64,000 nucleotides of DNA from Ciona savignyi (lineage: Eukaryota > Chordata > Ascidiacea > Phlebobranchia > Cionidae): positions 1,110,020 to 1,174,019 of the forward strand of contig CH002032.1 in assembly GCA_000149265.1 (NCBI GenBank), given 5' to 3'. Shown in pieces: positions 11,831-26,800 of the stretch. Position 1 is the stretch's first letter. Every line of letters starts with the position of its first letter. A program made the translations under genes and the position numbers. The notes under the pieces were generated by a model. The model worked only from the letters and a program-made list of their open reading frames with translations, was not told the DNA's origin and ran no database searches.

Positions 11831-14800
11831 CTGGAAGAGAAACAGATAGTAGTTACATTTAGTTTAACACAGAAAAGGATATTCATGCTTTATTTCGGGG
11901 AATGGGAAAACGAGGGCGAGTTAGCACACCGGTAATCGCCAGATTACCACGCGCCGAACTCCTGATAACTCGTCACTAATATTGTTTTAGACAAAACCGG
12001 TATACGAATCGATCTTGTTAACCATTTGGTCACACTTTCTTTTTTTTTAAATACCGTTCAAACAGAATACACCATTTTTATGGGACTAACTTTCGAACCC
12101 CACGATATGCTCGTTACAAAGACCGTTTTTATATAGAAATCAGGGTATATGTTTAGTTTACTTCAACCATTTAGATACATGATCGTTTCCGGTCAGTTTT
12201 GCCTTTGTTATCAGTTTAAATACGAATAAACCTTGTCTGGTCATATACCGGTACCGTTTGGACGGGCGACCCGTCGATTGCCCCGTGGTACGACTTGTAC
12301 CCGGACGCGAATAATACACGGTCATACATTAAACTTCGCATATTCATTATCTGGTTTTGTTTAGATTTTAAACTCACCCTTTCGACTGCGCTTGCTTCGA
12401 CGAGCTGTACACTTTCTCCGACGTCACTTGTTCCATTATTACGTCACTGAGCAGCGGTGTTGGCTGCTTGCTGACGCTCTTAGTGGCGGTGGCGACGACG
12501 CTTCGGTTGGGTTCGACGTCAAGACTTTCACTCCGGCACTGGAAGGCGTCGGCGAGCTCGTGCACCGCCTGTGAAGACATGGTGTGTAAGGTCTACAGGT
12601 GCTTATTATGTCTTGATATAACGTGTTTCTCAATCTTCATTGTGACACAGCGCAGTAAATGACAGAAAGGGTTGACTGCGTCATTATAATGCAATGCTGA
12701 CGTAAGCATTACTGTATTTCTTGAGTAATTCAGGTATCCGCAATGCACGGTTGTAATCGGCATTTCATGCTAACTTTCCAACCCAATTAAATTATAGATT
12801 AAAACTAAAATTAATTAAGAAGGTAAAAAAACAAAAGCAGATCAGCTCAAGACCTGACGTTTCTCCCGTCTCATGACTGGGAAAGTGTGGCTTTGTTTCG
12901 TAACATCCAACCAGCCAACCGACTCCACAAGGTTTATTAAATCCTTTTCAACCGTCCGTATGAAGGCCAAGTCCGACCTGAAAGCACAATTGCGGTTAAA
13001 CCAGCCAATCACTAAGGTTTTAGTTAAATTTACCAACAGAAGTTGATAACTGAGCTATTATTTAAACTATGGTTTTGGGCACAAACTGCAGCATTCGAAA
13101 TTTCCAGTCGTTATACAGCTCTGTCATTATAATGGACCTGGTAAGCTAAATGTGGACATGAGGTAACTTGACGACGATCCTTAATATAACGTTTTTTTTC
13201 GGCGTTTTTCTTCATTATGGATACCAGTACTCTACTAGTTTGTTATTAGAGCAGAACGGGTTTAGCTTTTATATTGCAACTTATGCAAAAGAGTAAATAG
13301 ACAAAATAAGAGCTTACACAACCAATAAGCCGTAAATCAATTAATTTTAATAAATGTTCAACTACTCACAGGGTTATAAACAAGTATCTAACTAATATTC
13401 AGCAAGATACGAGCATGAAGCATCCCATAATTTCCAATCCTACAACAAAACAATTTGACATCCAAACAACACTGGCACACGTACTTGGCCATATTGATTA
13501 GGAATTCCGAATATTGCTGTTTCGGTCTGGATCCATACTCCGCGTCGGTGATGTTGAGGGCATCCGCGAATCGCTTGTTCCTCGCAGCCACTGAGCATTC
13601 TTCATCGCATGGCAAACCACTGGGGGGGTTAAGGCCGTTTATGTTTTGAAATATCCCGGTAAAAATTTGTGATTAATCAAATGGGCGTTAACTGGAAAAA
13701 AAGAACGAATGCGAAACAAATAGTTAAATAACCAAGGCAGGTTTAAATGTTTGATACAAGAAAATGGTCAAACTATCATTAGGAGTATCAGAATGATGCC
13801 ATACGCAATCAAGTAGCTAGAGATAATGCATTGTGATGTTTTTTTGCAATAAACTAGTTGGGGCAAAAATTTCCCCATAGAATGTAAATGGCTACACAGT
13901 GTCCTGTCTCGTCATTTTAGTTAATTATACTGTCCCGCCATTAGTTAAAACTTGGTGGAGAACCCTCGAATGAATTCAGTGGTTCAATCGCTTTAATAAT
14001 TTAGTTCTCGCTAACGATTAAACAGTGGAAAGAGCTAAAGTATACCAATATTTTGGCACACCTAAGTATTGCACGTTAGATTATGGCGGCACCCCAATTG
14101 GAAAATCTAGAAACAACATATCGACTTAATCTGCATTCTTCATCCTAAGCACTAGCTTCGCACTGCTACCTGTAGACAAACACAACGAACCTCGTTTGTA
14201 GAATCTTGTCGATATTGATGACGCCATCTTGCTTGGAAGCAAACGCCGCCGAACTCACGCTTTGGTATATAGCGCCACCTGCTGAGCACACCACCTGCTC
14301 CTCTCTTCTCGAGCATTCGCATTTCATTGTGACCTAGCAACAGACGTTGTATTTAGTTTGGCCGCGTGGCTTGGGGTGTTGGAGCATCGTCTTTTAGCCG
14401 AAGAGTTGCAGGATCAAAACTGGTCGCTAGCTCTGTTGTAGCCTTGGAAAGACAGTTGGTGGATCTTCGAATCTCAGTGGATTGATGGGTTTTACCAAAA
14501 TTGTGGAAACATCTAAGTCCTACACACCGCATTATAATAGCTCCGATAACTCGATGCTGAGCGCAAGGTAATCTGATGATTGCCATGTTATAATGCCCAG
14601 TGCATTTTCCCATTCACAGGAATAAACATGAACATCCTCAAACAATACAAGGGGGCTGTTAATGCCATACGACCTAATATAAATTTATTGTGATAATATG
14701 GGATGAAGAATAACCGATCTTCTTTGACTTAATTCGTGATCAGTTGACTTCAACATGTTTTAGAATTTCGTGCAAAAGAGCTCCAAACATGGCTGCCAAA

Positions 14801-17800
14801 CGAACACACATCACTCACCATGGCCTTGCATGGGGTGGTGGGGCAAGCGGTGCCGTGATGACACGGGTTGGCGCACGGGTGGATGCATTCCACTCTCATG
14901 ATACTGCACGGTTGCTTGCACGGCTCCACATCCTCAATGCACATGCCCCTGCCGAGTTGGAGTGAATGAAGGAAATTTAAGAAAATGTTTCGACTACTTC
15001 TTATACAGAACAGGGCTTATCAAAAAAGGGTGTTGTGTCAACAGTGGGGCAAGAAATTTAAGGGGTCGCAAAAAGTACTTCATTTTATTGTACTTTTTAA
15101 GACTTTTTGGATTTAAATGTGAAGATGGGTCGTAGAAAATTGTAATAAATTAAAAAGGCTATTGAGCTTTAAAGTTTGGGAAACCCTGATATAGATCATT
15201 GGACAAATAATCCTTTACATATTTACATTGTTAGAGTAGAGATTTTGGTTATTCCCCTTCCCCCTAATTTTAGTTCACACTGTCTTGCGCTCATATTGTC
15301 GATTAAAAATTAACAAAACACCAGAAAATGATGATGATGTAAACTGGTTTTGCTGAACTTCTTTATTATATTTTTATTTGTATGACGTAAGTGCCACACA
15401 ATCTTTAGTACAATATTTTCTATCTCTATACAATTTTTACGTATATGTATGTATAAGGTTCTACACTGAATTACTAGTGGATTCCTTACTTGTGGCAGGG
15501 TCTAAGGCACTTATGGCCACAGGCGAGTACTTTGAAGCATGGAGCACCGCATGATACATTGTCGATGTGGCACATTATATTCCCGCGGATCGTTCGACCG
15601 CAGTTGCAGGTTTTCTTCACCAGCTCCACGCATGGTGGGCAGTGCTCCTCCGTGTGGCAGGAATGGCGGACTGCGGGGACAAGAAAATGATCATGAACGG
15701 TCGCAGGCTGTTAGCTGATCGTCGGAAATATTATCTAACGGTTAGACGCCAGCAATGTGTGTTACAAATGACTAAATGAGTAAGCAAGAAAAATTAAAGT
15801 CCTAAATTTAAAAAAAAGTCCAATAAAATTAATTACCGCCATTCTAAAATGACCCAATTACTTCACTGGTCAATTTTCTTGGTAAACCGGTATTTTGTTT
15901 ACTTTGGACTTTTTCCCCATGCTAGACTAAAATATTTTTGGTGATATTAACAGATTTTATCATTGATCAACGGACTACAAATCAGTAAGTGACACAATCC
16001 TTCTGTTAATCAAGTGCATGGAATTCTAAAACATATAGCTCCAAATTGAGAATGGAATCCTAATACACACACAACAAAGCAGTTACAGGTCCAAAAATCC
16101 GCTTGATTAATGCAAGCAACACTCGCGTGTATACGTCTGACGCATGCCGAGTAAATACGAATTTACTCTAGCAAATAAAAGAAACTAATTAACGTTTTCC
16201 TCAGCAGTTTTTTATTCAACTAGCCTATAGGGGAATAAAAACAAATCCTAATCTTTGCGACTGTTTGTATTAAACACATTATAAAGCCAGATTGCTCACT
16301 GCTGTTTGCGTAAAATATTTACTCGTGTTTCTCGCGTGAACTTTGACTCGCAAGTGTATTCATACTCGCCCGAAATTTGATGGATTTTTGGCCCTGCAAT
16401 TAAAAACCCACCAGGATGAGTGCATGGGTGCATCCTCGAGCAAATCTTGTTGCATTCCGGAGCTTTCATCCCACATGGGATGGGAGGGAAGATGACTTTG
16501 TCGTTGCAGAAGCACCGGAGCTCATCGAAGCTCACGTTGTAGCAGGTGTGGCAGGCGCCGCGGTGGCATGTCTCGTCGCAACGGTGGTTGCCACAGGTGA
16601 GTTTACGACCGCACAGTTGCAAGCAGTTGTGTTCCGTGTCCTTTGTGTAAAAGGGTTTTGATAGAAGTTGTATTTAGTGACCTTTTTTAAAAAATGTAGT
16701 ACATGTGCAATGTTGCTTGATATATATAGTTATTCAAAAATCTTTTTAAATCAATTTGGCTTTATTAACTGTTATAATTAATAACAGACCACAAAAGGTT
16801 TAGCTTGAGTTGTATTTTTAAGAAAGTAGTGGCATTTTTAACTAAAAACCAAAAATGAATAGCTAGCCAAAAGTTTGGACTCTACAATGTTTCGACTAAA
16901 AGGCGAAACACTACCCAACCAAGCTATTCGTCAGAACAACTAAATCTAATATTAAAATAAAACAGATAAAATGCAACCCACCGTACAACACATCTGACCA
17001 CATTTATGTTTCCCACATTTCCGCTTCTTGTTACATCGACGATCGCAGACGTACGAATCCATCGCTACAAACTCCGTACACGGCACGTCTTTCTCAGATT
17101 TTCGACATCTTTGAGATACAATGAAAAGTAACATCTTTGAGATCAAATGAAAATTAACATCTTGGAATTAATATTAAAAGCAAGATAACAACATGATTCA
17201 TTCTTATTTAAATAGGAACTACTTGTTAATCAAGAACGAATACTGCTGTTGGGCAAAATCCGTCTTAAAAATATAAGTGGATTTTTACAAGACTGGATTT
17301 CTTTCAAATTTTATTAAATAATATTATGTTCATAAAATAAAAAGTAGCAACGAAGTACAGAAAATAGAAGGTAAAAGACTAAGTGATGCGTTTTACTTGT
17401 ACCAGGCTCTTGCCAAGTGTTTTAAAGAATGCCAACTTTGCTACAGTTTTTTTGTATCCTTTAAATGCGACTAAAGATACAGTCAACAATCTGAAGGCCG
17501 TCATTGAACCCCCCCAACCTTTCTATTAATGGTTAATTCCAAAATGCTCACATATCAATTATGTAATTTATATATAAAAAGCTTGTAGTGTACATGGTAA
17601 TTGTTATACACAAAGAGTTCTTTACAAACCTTGAACTGTAAACGGTCATATTTTTAAAATCATATTTTTTACATTGAAATGCTCCATGGCACAAATCAGT
17701 TGTTTTTTATTGAGAATACAAATTCGAAGGCGTCAACTGCCACAAGTAATCATACAACCCCACCTGCACACAATGGTGCTTTCCCCATCCGAACAGGGTG

Positions 17801-20800
17801 AACAAGGACCCGTATGGCAGAGCTGCTTACAAACATGGACGTCCTCACCCCCACACAACAGGGGTTTCCCGCAAATCTGAAATCAATTTTAATCAGAATG
17901 GGATATTTGTGTTTAATTTCTCTGTTAGTTGGAAAAAACGAAGGGAAATCAGCACCGGTGCATGTGTCAGATTACCTCGTAATTACTTAAGCTGGCAGTA
18001 TCAGTCAAATTACCTCATCCCAGCTGCCACGTTACTGGAGATATTGCAAAGTGTTGATTTAAGCGTTTTTCTTTAATTTAGGTAAAACAATTCATTTCAC
18101 TGGGTTCGAGCAATGTCCGTTTGGTTCCTTGACCAATGATTATTACATTATAATAAACCTCTTAATCAATCTGTCTCTACATATTAACCAGTTCCCAAAT
18201 AATTCTTGTCTTTTATTAATTTCGATCAACTTTCACCATTTTATTCCAACTTCATGCTCAATAGGAAAAATTGTATTTTTTTAGGTAGAGTTCTATATAA
18301 CATTTTTAGTTCATAAAACTGTTAAGTACCGGTATATTGTATTCTAGAGTGTACTTAAAACGAATAATTATTTTTAAATTGGAGGTAAAAGTAACAAGAA
18401 ATATTAAAGTAATCTCTGGAACTGGAGTGTATTTTGCTATCTGCACATTGATAGCCACTTTGTCACAGGTGGAAAACTAGAGTGTACTTAAAAAAGCCAT
18501 AATAATATTTTAAATTACAAAAAAGGGAGAATGTAACAAGAAATATTTAAAGTAATCCCTGAAGTCTATTTTTCTGTCCGCACACCATTACTTACTTTAT
18601 CACAAGTAGGTACTGGATCCAAGCAACTCTTCCTGTTTATCTCCTCTCCATCATCCATCAGCATATCATTCAACTTAGTCTGCGAACACGGACACCTGGT
18701 GACCAGTGATGGCAGCAGAGAGCAGGGTTTACATGGGCCAGGGTGGCATACAGAGGAACAGTTGTGGTTTCCGCATGATAACANNNNNNNNNNNNNNNNN
18801 NNNNNNNNNNNNNNNNNNNNNNNNNNNNNNNNNNNNNNNNNNNNNNNNNNNNNNNNNNNNNNNNNNNNNNNNNNNNNNNNNNNTAAAATAAATCAAAAAT
18901 ATTATGTTGATGTTTTGTTGAAATGGTTTGCCAAACACTTATTAAGCAACCCCACGCAATATCGCACATAATAGTTTATTAGAGAGAGAGACCAGACATG
19001 TAGCTTCTAACCGTACGGTCGATTGGTCGAATGGTTAACGCGACCATTGCATTTAATCCGAATTTCATACAAAAAATTGGTTTCTAAACTATTTGAGCTT
19101 ACCGCACGAAGAAGTAGACTCCAGACAGCCAAAAACCAAAACAATCTTATTCTGCAGATATTTATTGAAACGTTTGTGTATGACATCAACACTGAAATAA
19201 ACACTGGAAATAAGTGTTTAAGTGGCAGTGTTAGGTATTGCAAGTCCGAAAAGGTAATTCATACATTGTACCCAACAATGTAGTATTGCTTCCAATGGTT
19301 TGGATACAATCTGTAAATCAACATTTCGTGTTTGCGTTAGAGGTACCAGGTTGAAACAATAAACATGCGATACGAGGCAGAATGTTGAACGCACACTGAA
19401 ATTTAAGAATACAAAATAGCACTTTAAGAAGATGACAGAATTTTTAAAACCTAATCACTGATTAGGGTTTCATGGCACTTTAAGAATTGTCAACGAAAAT
19501 GGCAGATTTTGAAAGATAGGGCACATTTTGCACCAAGGGAAATGTTCGGATATGACAAAGATGAAAAATGGAGGGTGAATTTTTAAAATTTCTACTGTTT
19601 CAGGCACAGATTTCGTAAATACACGACACATTATGACATCAAAGCACATGCACTTGTGGAATGGAACTTCATACATCACATTAATAAAAATATTCCTGAA
19701 ATTGTTACATCTTCAGTGATAGAACAATATTAATTTTATTCTAAAGTGCCTCATAACTTATGATTGCTGTTGTGTTGTCAATTGTCATATTACATTTTGT
19801 GGGGCATTTGGCTAGCTGTATGTTGTCTATTAAACTGTTTGCTGTAATATGATAGATTGCTTTATATAGATCAACAAACGTTACATCTGTCAAGTGCGGT
19901 AATATAAAACAGCAATTTCATTAAAATAATATAAAATATTGACAAAAAGTTACAGATTGACAATGAACCTATTTGCAGCAGGGCTAAAAAGCAGGGTTTC
20001 TTAAGACAAAATAAAATAGCATATACCTTGTATTATTCCTCACATATGACCCTGCTTTTTGGCCCTGGTGCAAATTAGGTCAACAAGATAATAGAAAAAA
20101 AACTGTTGACAATTAGTTGAAGGTTTGAGGTTATTCAAGGTAGTTCTAATATTTGGAGCACTCCACAGTTGCGAAGTTGTTGCAACACTATCTCCTCCCA
20201 ACCGCTGTTCGCCTGCAACATTAGAGATTGTAATTATATTTATTAAGAAGTGGGCGTGCTTGCACCCCCAGCCATGTGTATCAGAAAATAGATTTACCCA
20301 TTCCCTCAGTAAAAAGTGTTTAAATATTTACCCACTGTCATTTCTGTACATATTTATCCAATCACTCAGTGTAGAGTATTTAGATATTTACACACTGTAC
20401 TTTCTGTGGATATTTACCTACCTACTTTATGTACCAAGTATATTTATTTTACCTAATGCAACAAATTTAAAAATTGTCGCTAATACTCCCCAGTTTACAA
20501 CAACAATGACACAGATATCGATAATTGATCATCACCGGTGGCACACGCATGAAACGAATGACTTACCTGCGGGGAAGCAGGGGATGGGTGTAATATCCGT
20601 TCCACTCGTATACTCGCTGAGGATTCATCACCCGATACTCGTAACACGTGGGTAACTCTGCGATTGATGGTTTTGATACTTTATCATGGTAAAATACATG
20701 TACCAAATGAATGTATGTTGCCTAGGATCAATACCAGCCACTGGTTAGCTGTTTTCTGCAAGGCTCTTTGCTTGAATGTATTCCATAGTAAATTGTTACA

Positions 20801-23800
20801 TTACATTTACATTCCTTCCTTCAGGACAGCCGACTTGACTGCTATATACCGGATCCATGATGGCTCGGAGCGGTGGATTAATGGGCCTTCTATCGCCTAA
20901 ATTCCTTGGGCCGCAGCTACCGTGAACACGCCCATACTAATGTAATGGTAAATTGTTGCAACACATGCTAATTTCATAACGTACGTTAAACGATTTATAA
21001 GGGGACACGAATAATACACGGCCATACATTAAACCCGCACCGCATATTCTTTATCATTATCTGGTTGCGTTTAGATTGTAGACTTACCCTTTCGACTGCG
21101 CTTGCTTCGACGAGCTGTACACTTTTCTCCGACGTCACTTGTTCCATTATTACGTCACTGAGCAGCGGTGTGGGCTGCTTGCTGACGCTCTTAGTGGCGG
21201 TGGCGACGACGCTTCGGTTTGGTTCGATGTCAAGACTTTCACTCCGGCACTAGAAGGCGTCGGCGAGCTCGTGCACCGCCTGTGAAGACATGGTGTGTAA
21301 GGTCTACAGCTGCGTATTATGTCTTGATATGATGTGCTTCTTAATCTTCATGGTGAGACACAGTAATAAATGGCGGGAACGGTTTACTGCGCCATTATCT
21401 TGAGTTATAATTAAGATATTCACAACGCACGGTTGCAATCGGCAATTCATGCTAACTTTCCAACCCAATTAAATCATAGATAGAAACTAGGATTAACTAA
21501 GAAGGTAAAAAACAGCTTAGCTCAAGACCTGACGTTTCTCCCGTCTCATGACTGGGAAAGTATGGCTTTGTTTCGTAACATCCAACCAGCCAACCGACTC
21601 CACAAGGTTTATCAAATCCTTTTCAACTGTCCGTATGAAGGCCAAGTCCGACCTGAAAGCACAATTGGGTTTAAACCAGTCAATCACTAAGGTTTTAGTT
21701 AAATTTACCAACAGAAGTCGATAACTGAGCTATTATTGAAACTATGGTTTTGGGCACAAACTGCAGCATTCGAAATTTCCAGTCGTTATACAGTTCTGTC
21801 ATTGTAATGGACCTGGTGCGCTAAATGTGGACACACATGTAACCTGACAATGGTCCTTATTATAATGTTTTCTGCGTTTTCCTTGATAATGAATACCTTA
21901 CTAGTCCGTTATTACAGCAGAACGGGTTTAGCATTTTATATTGCAAGAGTAATTTAAATCCTAAACAGCACAGAATAAGTGCTGACACAACCAATAAGCC
22001 GTTAAGCAATTAATTTTAATAAATGTGCTACAAACGAGTATCTAACTAGTATCTCAGCAAGAGACGAGTATGAAGCATCCCATGATTTTTAATTCTTTAA
22101 CAAAACAATTTGACATCCAAACAACATTCGCACACGTACTTGGCCATATTGATAAGGAATTCCGAATATTGCTGTTTCGGTCTGGATCCATACTCCGCGT
22201 CAGTGATGTTAAGGGCATCCGCGAATCGCTTGTTCCTCGCAGCTACTGAGCATTCTTCATCGCATGGTAAACCACTGGGGGGGTTAAGGCCGTTTATGTT
22301 TTGAAATATCCCGGTAAAAATTTGTGATTAATCAAATGAGCGTTAACTGGAAAACAAAGAACGAATGCGAAACAAACAGTTAAATAGGGCAGGTTTATAT
22401 GTTTGAAACAAGAAAATGGTCGAACTATCATTAGGAGTATCAGAATGATGCCATACGCAGTCAAGTAGCTAGAGATAATGCATTGTGATGTTTTTTTTTT
22501 GCAATTTAACTAGGTGGGTCCAAAATTTCCCCATAGAATGCACTGAATACATAGTGTCCAGTCTGGTCATTTTAGTCAATTATACTGTCCCGCCATTGGT
22601 TGAAACTTGGTAGAGGACCGTTGTATGAATTCAGTGGGTTAATAGGTTGTAATTCGCTTTAATAAACTAGTTTTCGATAACTTAAAAATTTCAATGGCAC
22701 TTCATGAATAAGATTAAACAGTAGAAAGGACTAAAGTATACCAACATTTTCGGCACAACTAATTAATGCACTTTAGATTACGGCGGCAATCCAATTGAAA
22801 AAGTTGGAATCAACATATTTCAATCTGCATCCTTCCATCCTAAGCCATAGCTCCGCACTACTACCTGTAGACAAACGCAACGAACCTTGTTTGCAATATC
22901 TTGTCGATATTGATGACGCCATCTTGCTTGGAAGCAAACGCCGCCGAACTCACGCTTTGGTATATAGCGCCACCTGCTGAGCACACCACCTGCTCCTCTC
23001 TCCTCGAGCATTCGCATTTCATTGTGACCTAGCAACAGACATTGTATTTAGTTTGGCCGCGTGGCTTGGGGTGTTGGTCTTTTAGCCGAAGAGTTGCAGA
23101 ATCAAACCTGGTCACTAGCTCGGTTGTAGCCTTGGAAAGACAGTTGGCGGAACTCCGAAACTCAGTTGAATGATGGGTTTTTACCACAATTGAAGAAACA
23201 TCTCAATCATACACAACAAATTGCAATAACTCTGATAACACAATGATGAGTGCAAGGTAATCTGATGATTGACATGTGATAATGCCCAGTGCATTTTCCC
23301 ATTCACAAAAATAAACATGAACATCCTGTCATAATACAAGGGGCTAATTGTACCATACGATATAATGGCATTATTGTAGAAAATGGGATGAAGAATAACC
23401 GATCTTCTTTGACTTAATTCGTGATCAGTTGACTTCAACATGTTTTAGAATTGCATGCAAAAGAGCTCCAAATATAGCTGCCAACCTAACATACATCACT
23501 CACCATGGCCTTGCATGGAGTGGTGGGGCAAGCGGTGCCGTGATGACAGGGGTTTGCGCACGGGTGGATGCATTCCACTCTCATGATACTGCACGGTTGC
23601 TTGCACGGCTCCACATCCTCAATGCACATGCCCCTGCCGAGTTGGAGTGAATGAAGGAAATTTAAGAAAATGTTTCGACTACTTCTTTTATACAGAACAG
23701 GGCTTCTTAAGTAGGGAGTTGTGTCCACAGTGGGGCAAGGAATTTAAGGGGTCACAAATAGTACATCAATTTCACACCAACTACTATACTTATGGTACTT

Positions 23801-26800
23801 TTTTAGACTTATTGGATTTAAACGTGAAAAAGGGTCGTAGAAAATTTGAATAAATTAAAAGGGCTAGCCTAGCGAGCTTAAAAGTTAGGGAAGCCCTGAT
23901 ATGGATCATTGGACAAAGAATTCTTTACACATTTACATTGTTAGAGCAGAGGTTTTGGTTATTCCCTTTCCCCCTTATTTCATGTTACATTGTCTTGAGC
24001 TCATATTGTTGATTAAAAATTAACAAAACACAGAAAATGATGATGATGTAAACTGGTTTTGCTAAACTTTGTTAGTACATTTTTTTGTATATGTTAAGTG
24101 CTACACAATCTTTATTACAATATTTTTTATCTTTACACGCTTTTTATGCATATATATGTATAAGGTAAGTTCTAAACTGAATTACTACAGGATTCCTTAC
24201 TTGTGGCAGGGTCTAAGGCACTTATGGCCACAGGCGAGCACTTTGAAACATGGAGCACCACATGAGACATTGTCGATGTGGCACATTATATTCCCGCGGA
24301 TTGTTCGACCGCAGTTGCACGTTTTCTTCACTAGCTCCACGCACGGTGGGCAGTGCTCCTCCGTGTGGCAGGAATGCCGGACTGTGGGGACAAAAAAGCA
24401 ATCATGAATGGTCGCAGGCAGTTAGCTGATTGCCGGAAATATCAACGAAAGATTATTAGATTTTAAAATATAATTGAAAGATTATTAGAGATTAGACACC
24501 AGCAATGTGTTTTACACATAAGTAAGCAGTAATGGTAAAGACCTAAATTAAAAAAAAAAGTTTAATAAAATATAGTACCGCCAAAATGACCCAATTATTT
24601 CACTGGTCAATTTTCTTGGTAATCCGGTATTTTGTTTAATTAGGACTTTGCCCCATGCTAGATTAAAATATTTTCGGTGATATTAACAGATTTTATCAAA
24701 GTGACACAATCCTTCTGTTAATCAAGTGCATGGAATTCTAAAACATATAGCTCCAAATTGAGAATGGAATCCTAATACACACACAACAAAGCAGTTACAG
24801 GTTCAAAAATATGCTTGATTATTGCAAGCAACACTCGCGTGTATACGTCTGACGCATGCCGAGTAAATACGAATTTACTCTAGCAAATAAAAGAAACTAA
24901 TTAACGTTTTCCTCAGCAGTTTTTTATTCAACTAGCCTATAGGGGAATAAAAACAAATCCTCATCTTTGCGACCGTTTGTATTATACACAATATAAAGCC
25001 AGATTGTTTACTGCCGTAACTTACGTGAAAGATTTACTCACATTACTCGCATGAACTTCGACACGCAAGTGTATTCTTACTCGCCCGAAAAAAATGGACT
25101 TTTGACCCTGCAATTAAAAACCCACCAGGATGAGTGCACCGGTGCATCCTAGAGCAAATCTTGTTGCATTCCGGAGCTTTCATCCCACATGGGATGGGAG
25201 GGAAGATGACTTTGTCGTTGCAGAAGCACCTGAGCTCATCGAAGCTCACGTTGTAGCAGGTGTGGCAGGCGCCGCGGTGGCATGTCTCGTCGCAACGGTG
25301 GTTGCCACAGGTGAGTTTACGACCGCACAGTTGCAAGCAGTTGTGTTCCGTGTCCTTTATGTAAAAGGGTTTTGATACAAGTTGTATTTAGTGACATTTC
25401 TAAAGATGTAGTGCATGTGCAATACTGCTTATTATTATTAATAGCTATTCAAAAATTGTTTTAAACCAATTTGTCTTTATTAACTGATATAATTTCTAAC
25501 AGACCACAAAAGGTTTTGCAGGAGTTGTATTTATAGGAAAAGAGTGGCATTCCCAACTAAAAAGCAAAAATAAATAGCTAGCCAACAGTTTGGACTCCTA
25601 CTACTTTTCGACTGAAAGCCGACGCACTAACCAACTAAGCTATTCGTTAGGACAACTCAATCTGATATTAAAATAAAACAGATTGAATGCAACCCACCGT
25701 ACAGCACATCTGACCACATTTATGTTTCCCACATTTCCGCTTCTTGTTACATCGACGATCGCAGACGTACGAATCGATCTCTACAAACTCCATGCATGGT
25801 ACGTCTTTCTCAGATTTTCGACATCTTTGGGATATAATGGAAAGTAACATTTTGAAGATAAAATGAAAATTTACATCTTTGGAATAATATTAATATTAAA
25901 TGCAAGATAACAACATGATTCATTCTTATTTAAATAGGAACTACTTGTTAATCAATAACTAATGCTGCTGGTAAAATCGTGTTAAAAAAAGATACAGCCG
26001 ATAGTCTAAATGCCAACATTGAACCCCAACCTTTCTATTGATGGTTTAATTCCAAAAAGCTTACGAATTAGTTACGTAATTTTAATACAAAAAGCTTGTA
26101 GTATACATGGTAAATCTCGTACCCAAAGAGTTCTACAGAAAAGCTTGTAAACGGTAAATAATATTTTTTATATAGAAATACTCCATGGCACAAATCAGTT
26201 TTATTTTATCAAGAATACAAATTCGAAGGCGTCAACTGCCACAAGTAATCATACAACCACACCTGCACACAATGGTGCTTTCTCCATCTGGACAGGGTGA
26301 ACAAGGACCCGTGTGGCAGAGCTGCTTACAAACATGGACGTCCTCACCCCCACACAGCAGGGGTTTCCCGCAAATCTGAAACCAATTATAATCAGATAAG
26401 GATATTTATGTTTAATCCCGGTTAGATGGAAAAACAAAAGGGGCGTCAAGACACACATGCGTGTGTCAGATTACAATGTGATTACTTAAGCTGGCAGTAT
26501 TAGTCAGATTACCCCATGTCCGTCGTCGGGTTATTGTAGATATTCCAATGTGTTGTATTTTATTAAGGCGTTTTTTATAAATTTACTAGAAACAATTTAT
26601 TTCACTGGGTTCGGGCAATGTCGTTTAGTGCCTTGCCCAATGATTATTATATTATGATAAACCTCTTAAGCATTTCGTCCTTACATTGTTAACCAGTTAG
26701 CAGTTACCATAATTTTCTTTTATAAATTTCGATCAACTTTCACCATTTCATTCCAACTTCACGCTCAATAAGAAAAGTTGTATTTTTTAGGTAGAGGTAG

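Noticed and set aside
11501-11935. 144-residue plus-strand frame opposite the NFX1 last exon
   Set aside because: It is the antisense shadow of the GC-richer NFX1 tail exon.
20125-20655. 176-residue plus-strand frame
   Set aside because: It lies in repeat R; in the copies at 52116, 54062 and 58037 the frame ends early or shifts, so it is not conserved as protein.
23181-23441. 86-residue minus-strand frame repeated at 62181
   Set aside because: It lies in an NFX1 intron and SINE remnant; the identity between the two places only reflects the long direct repeat.
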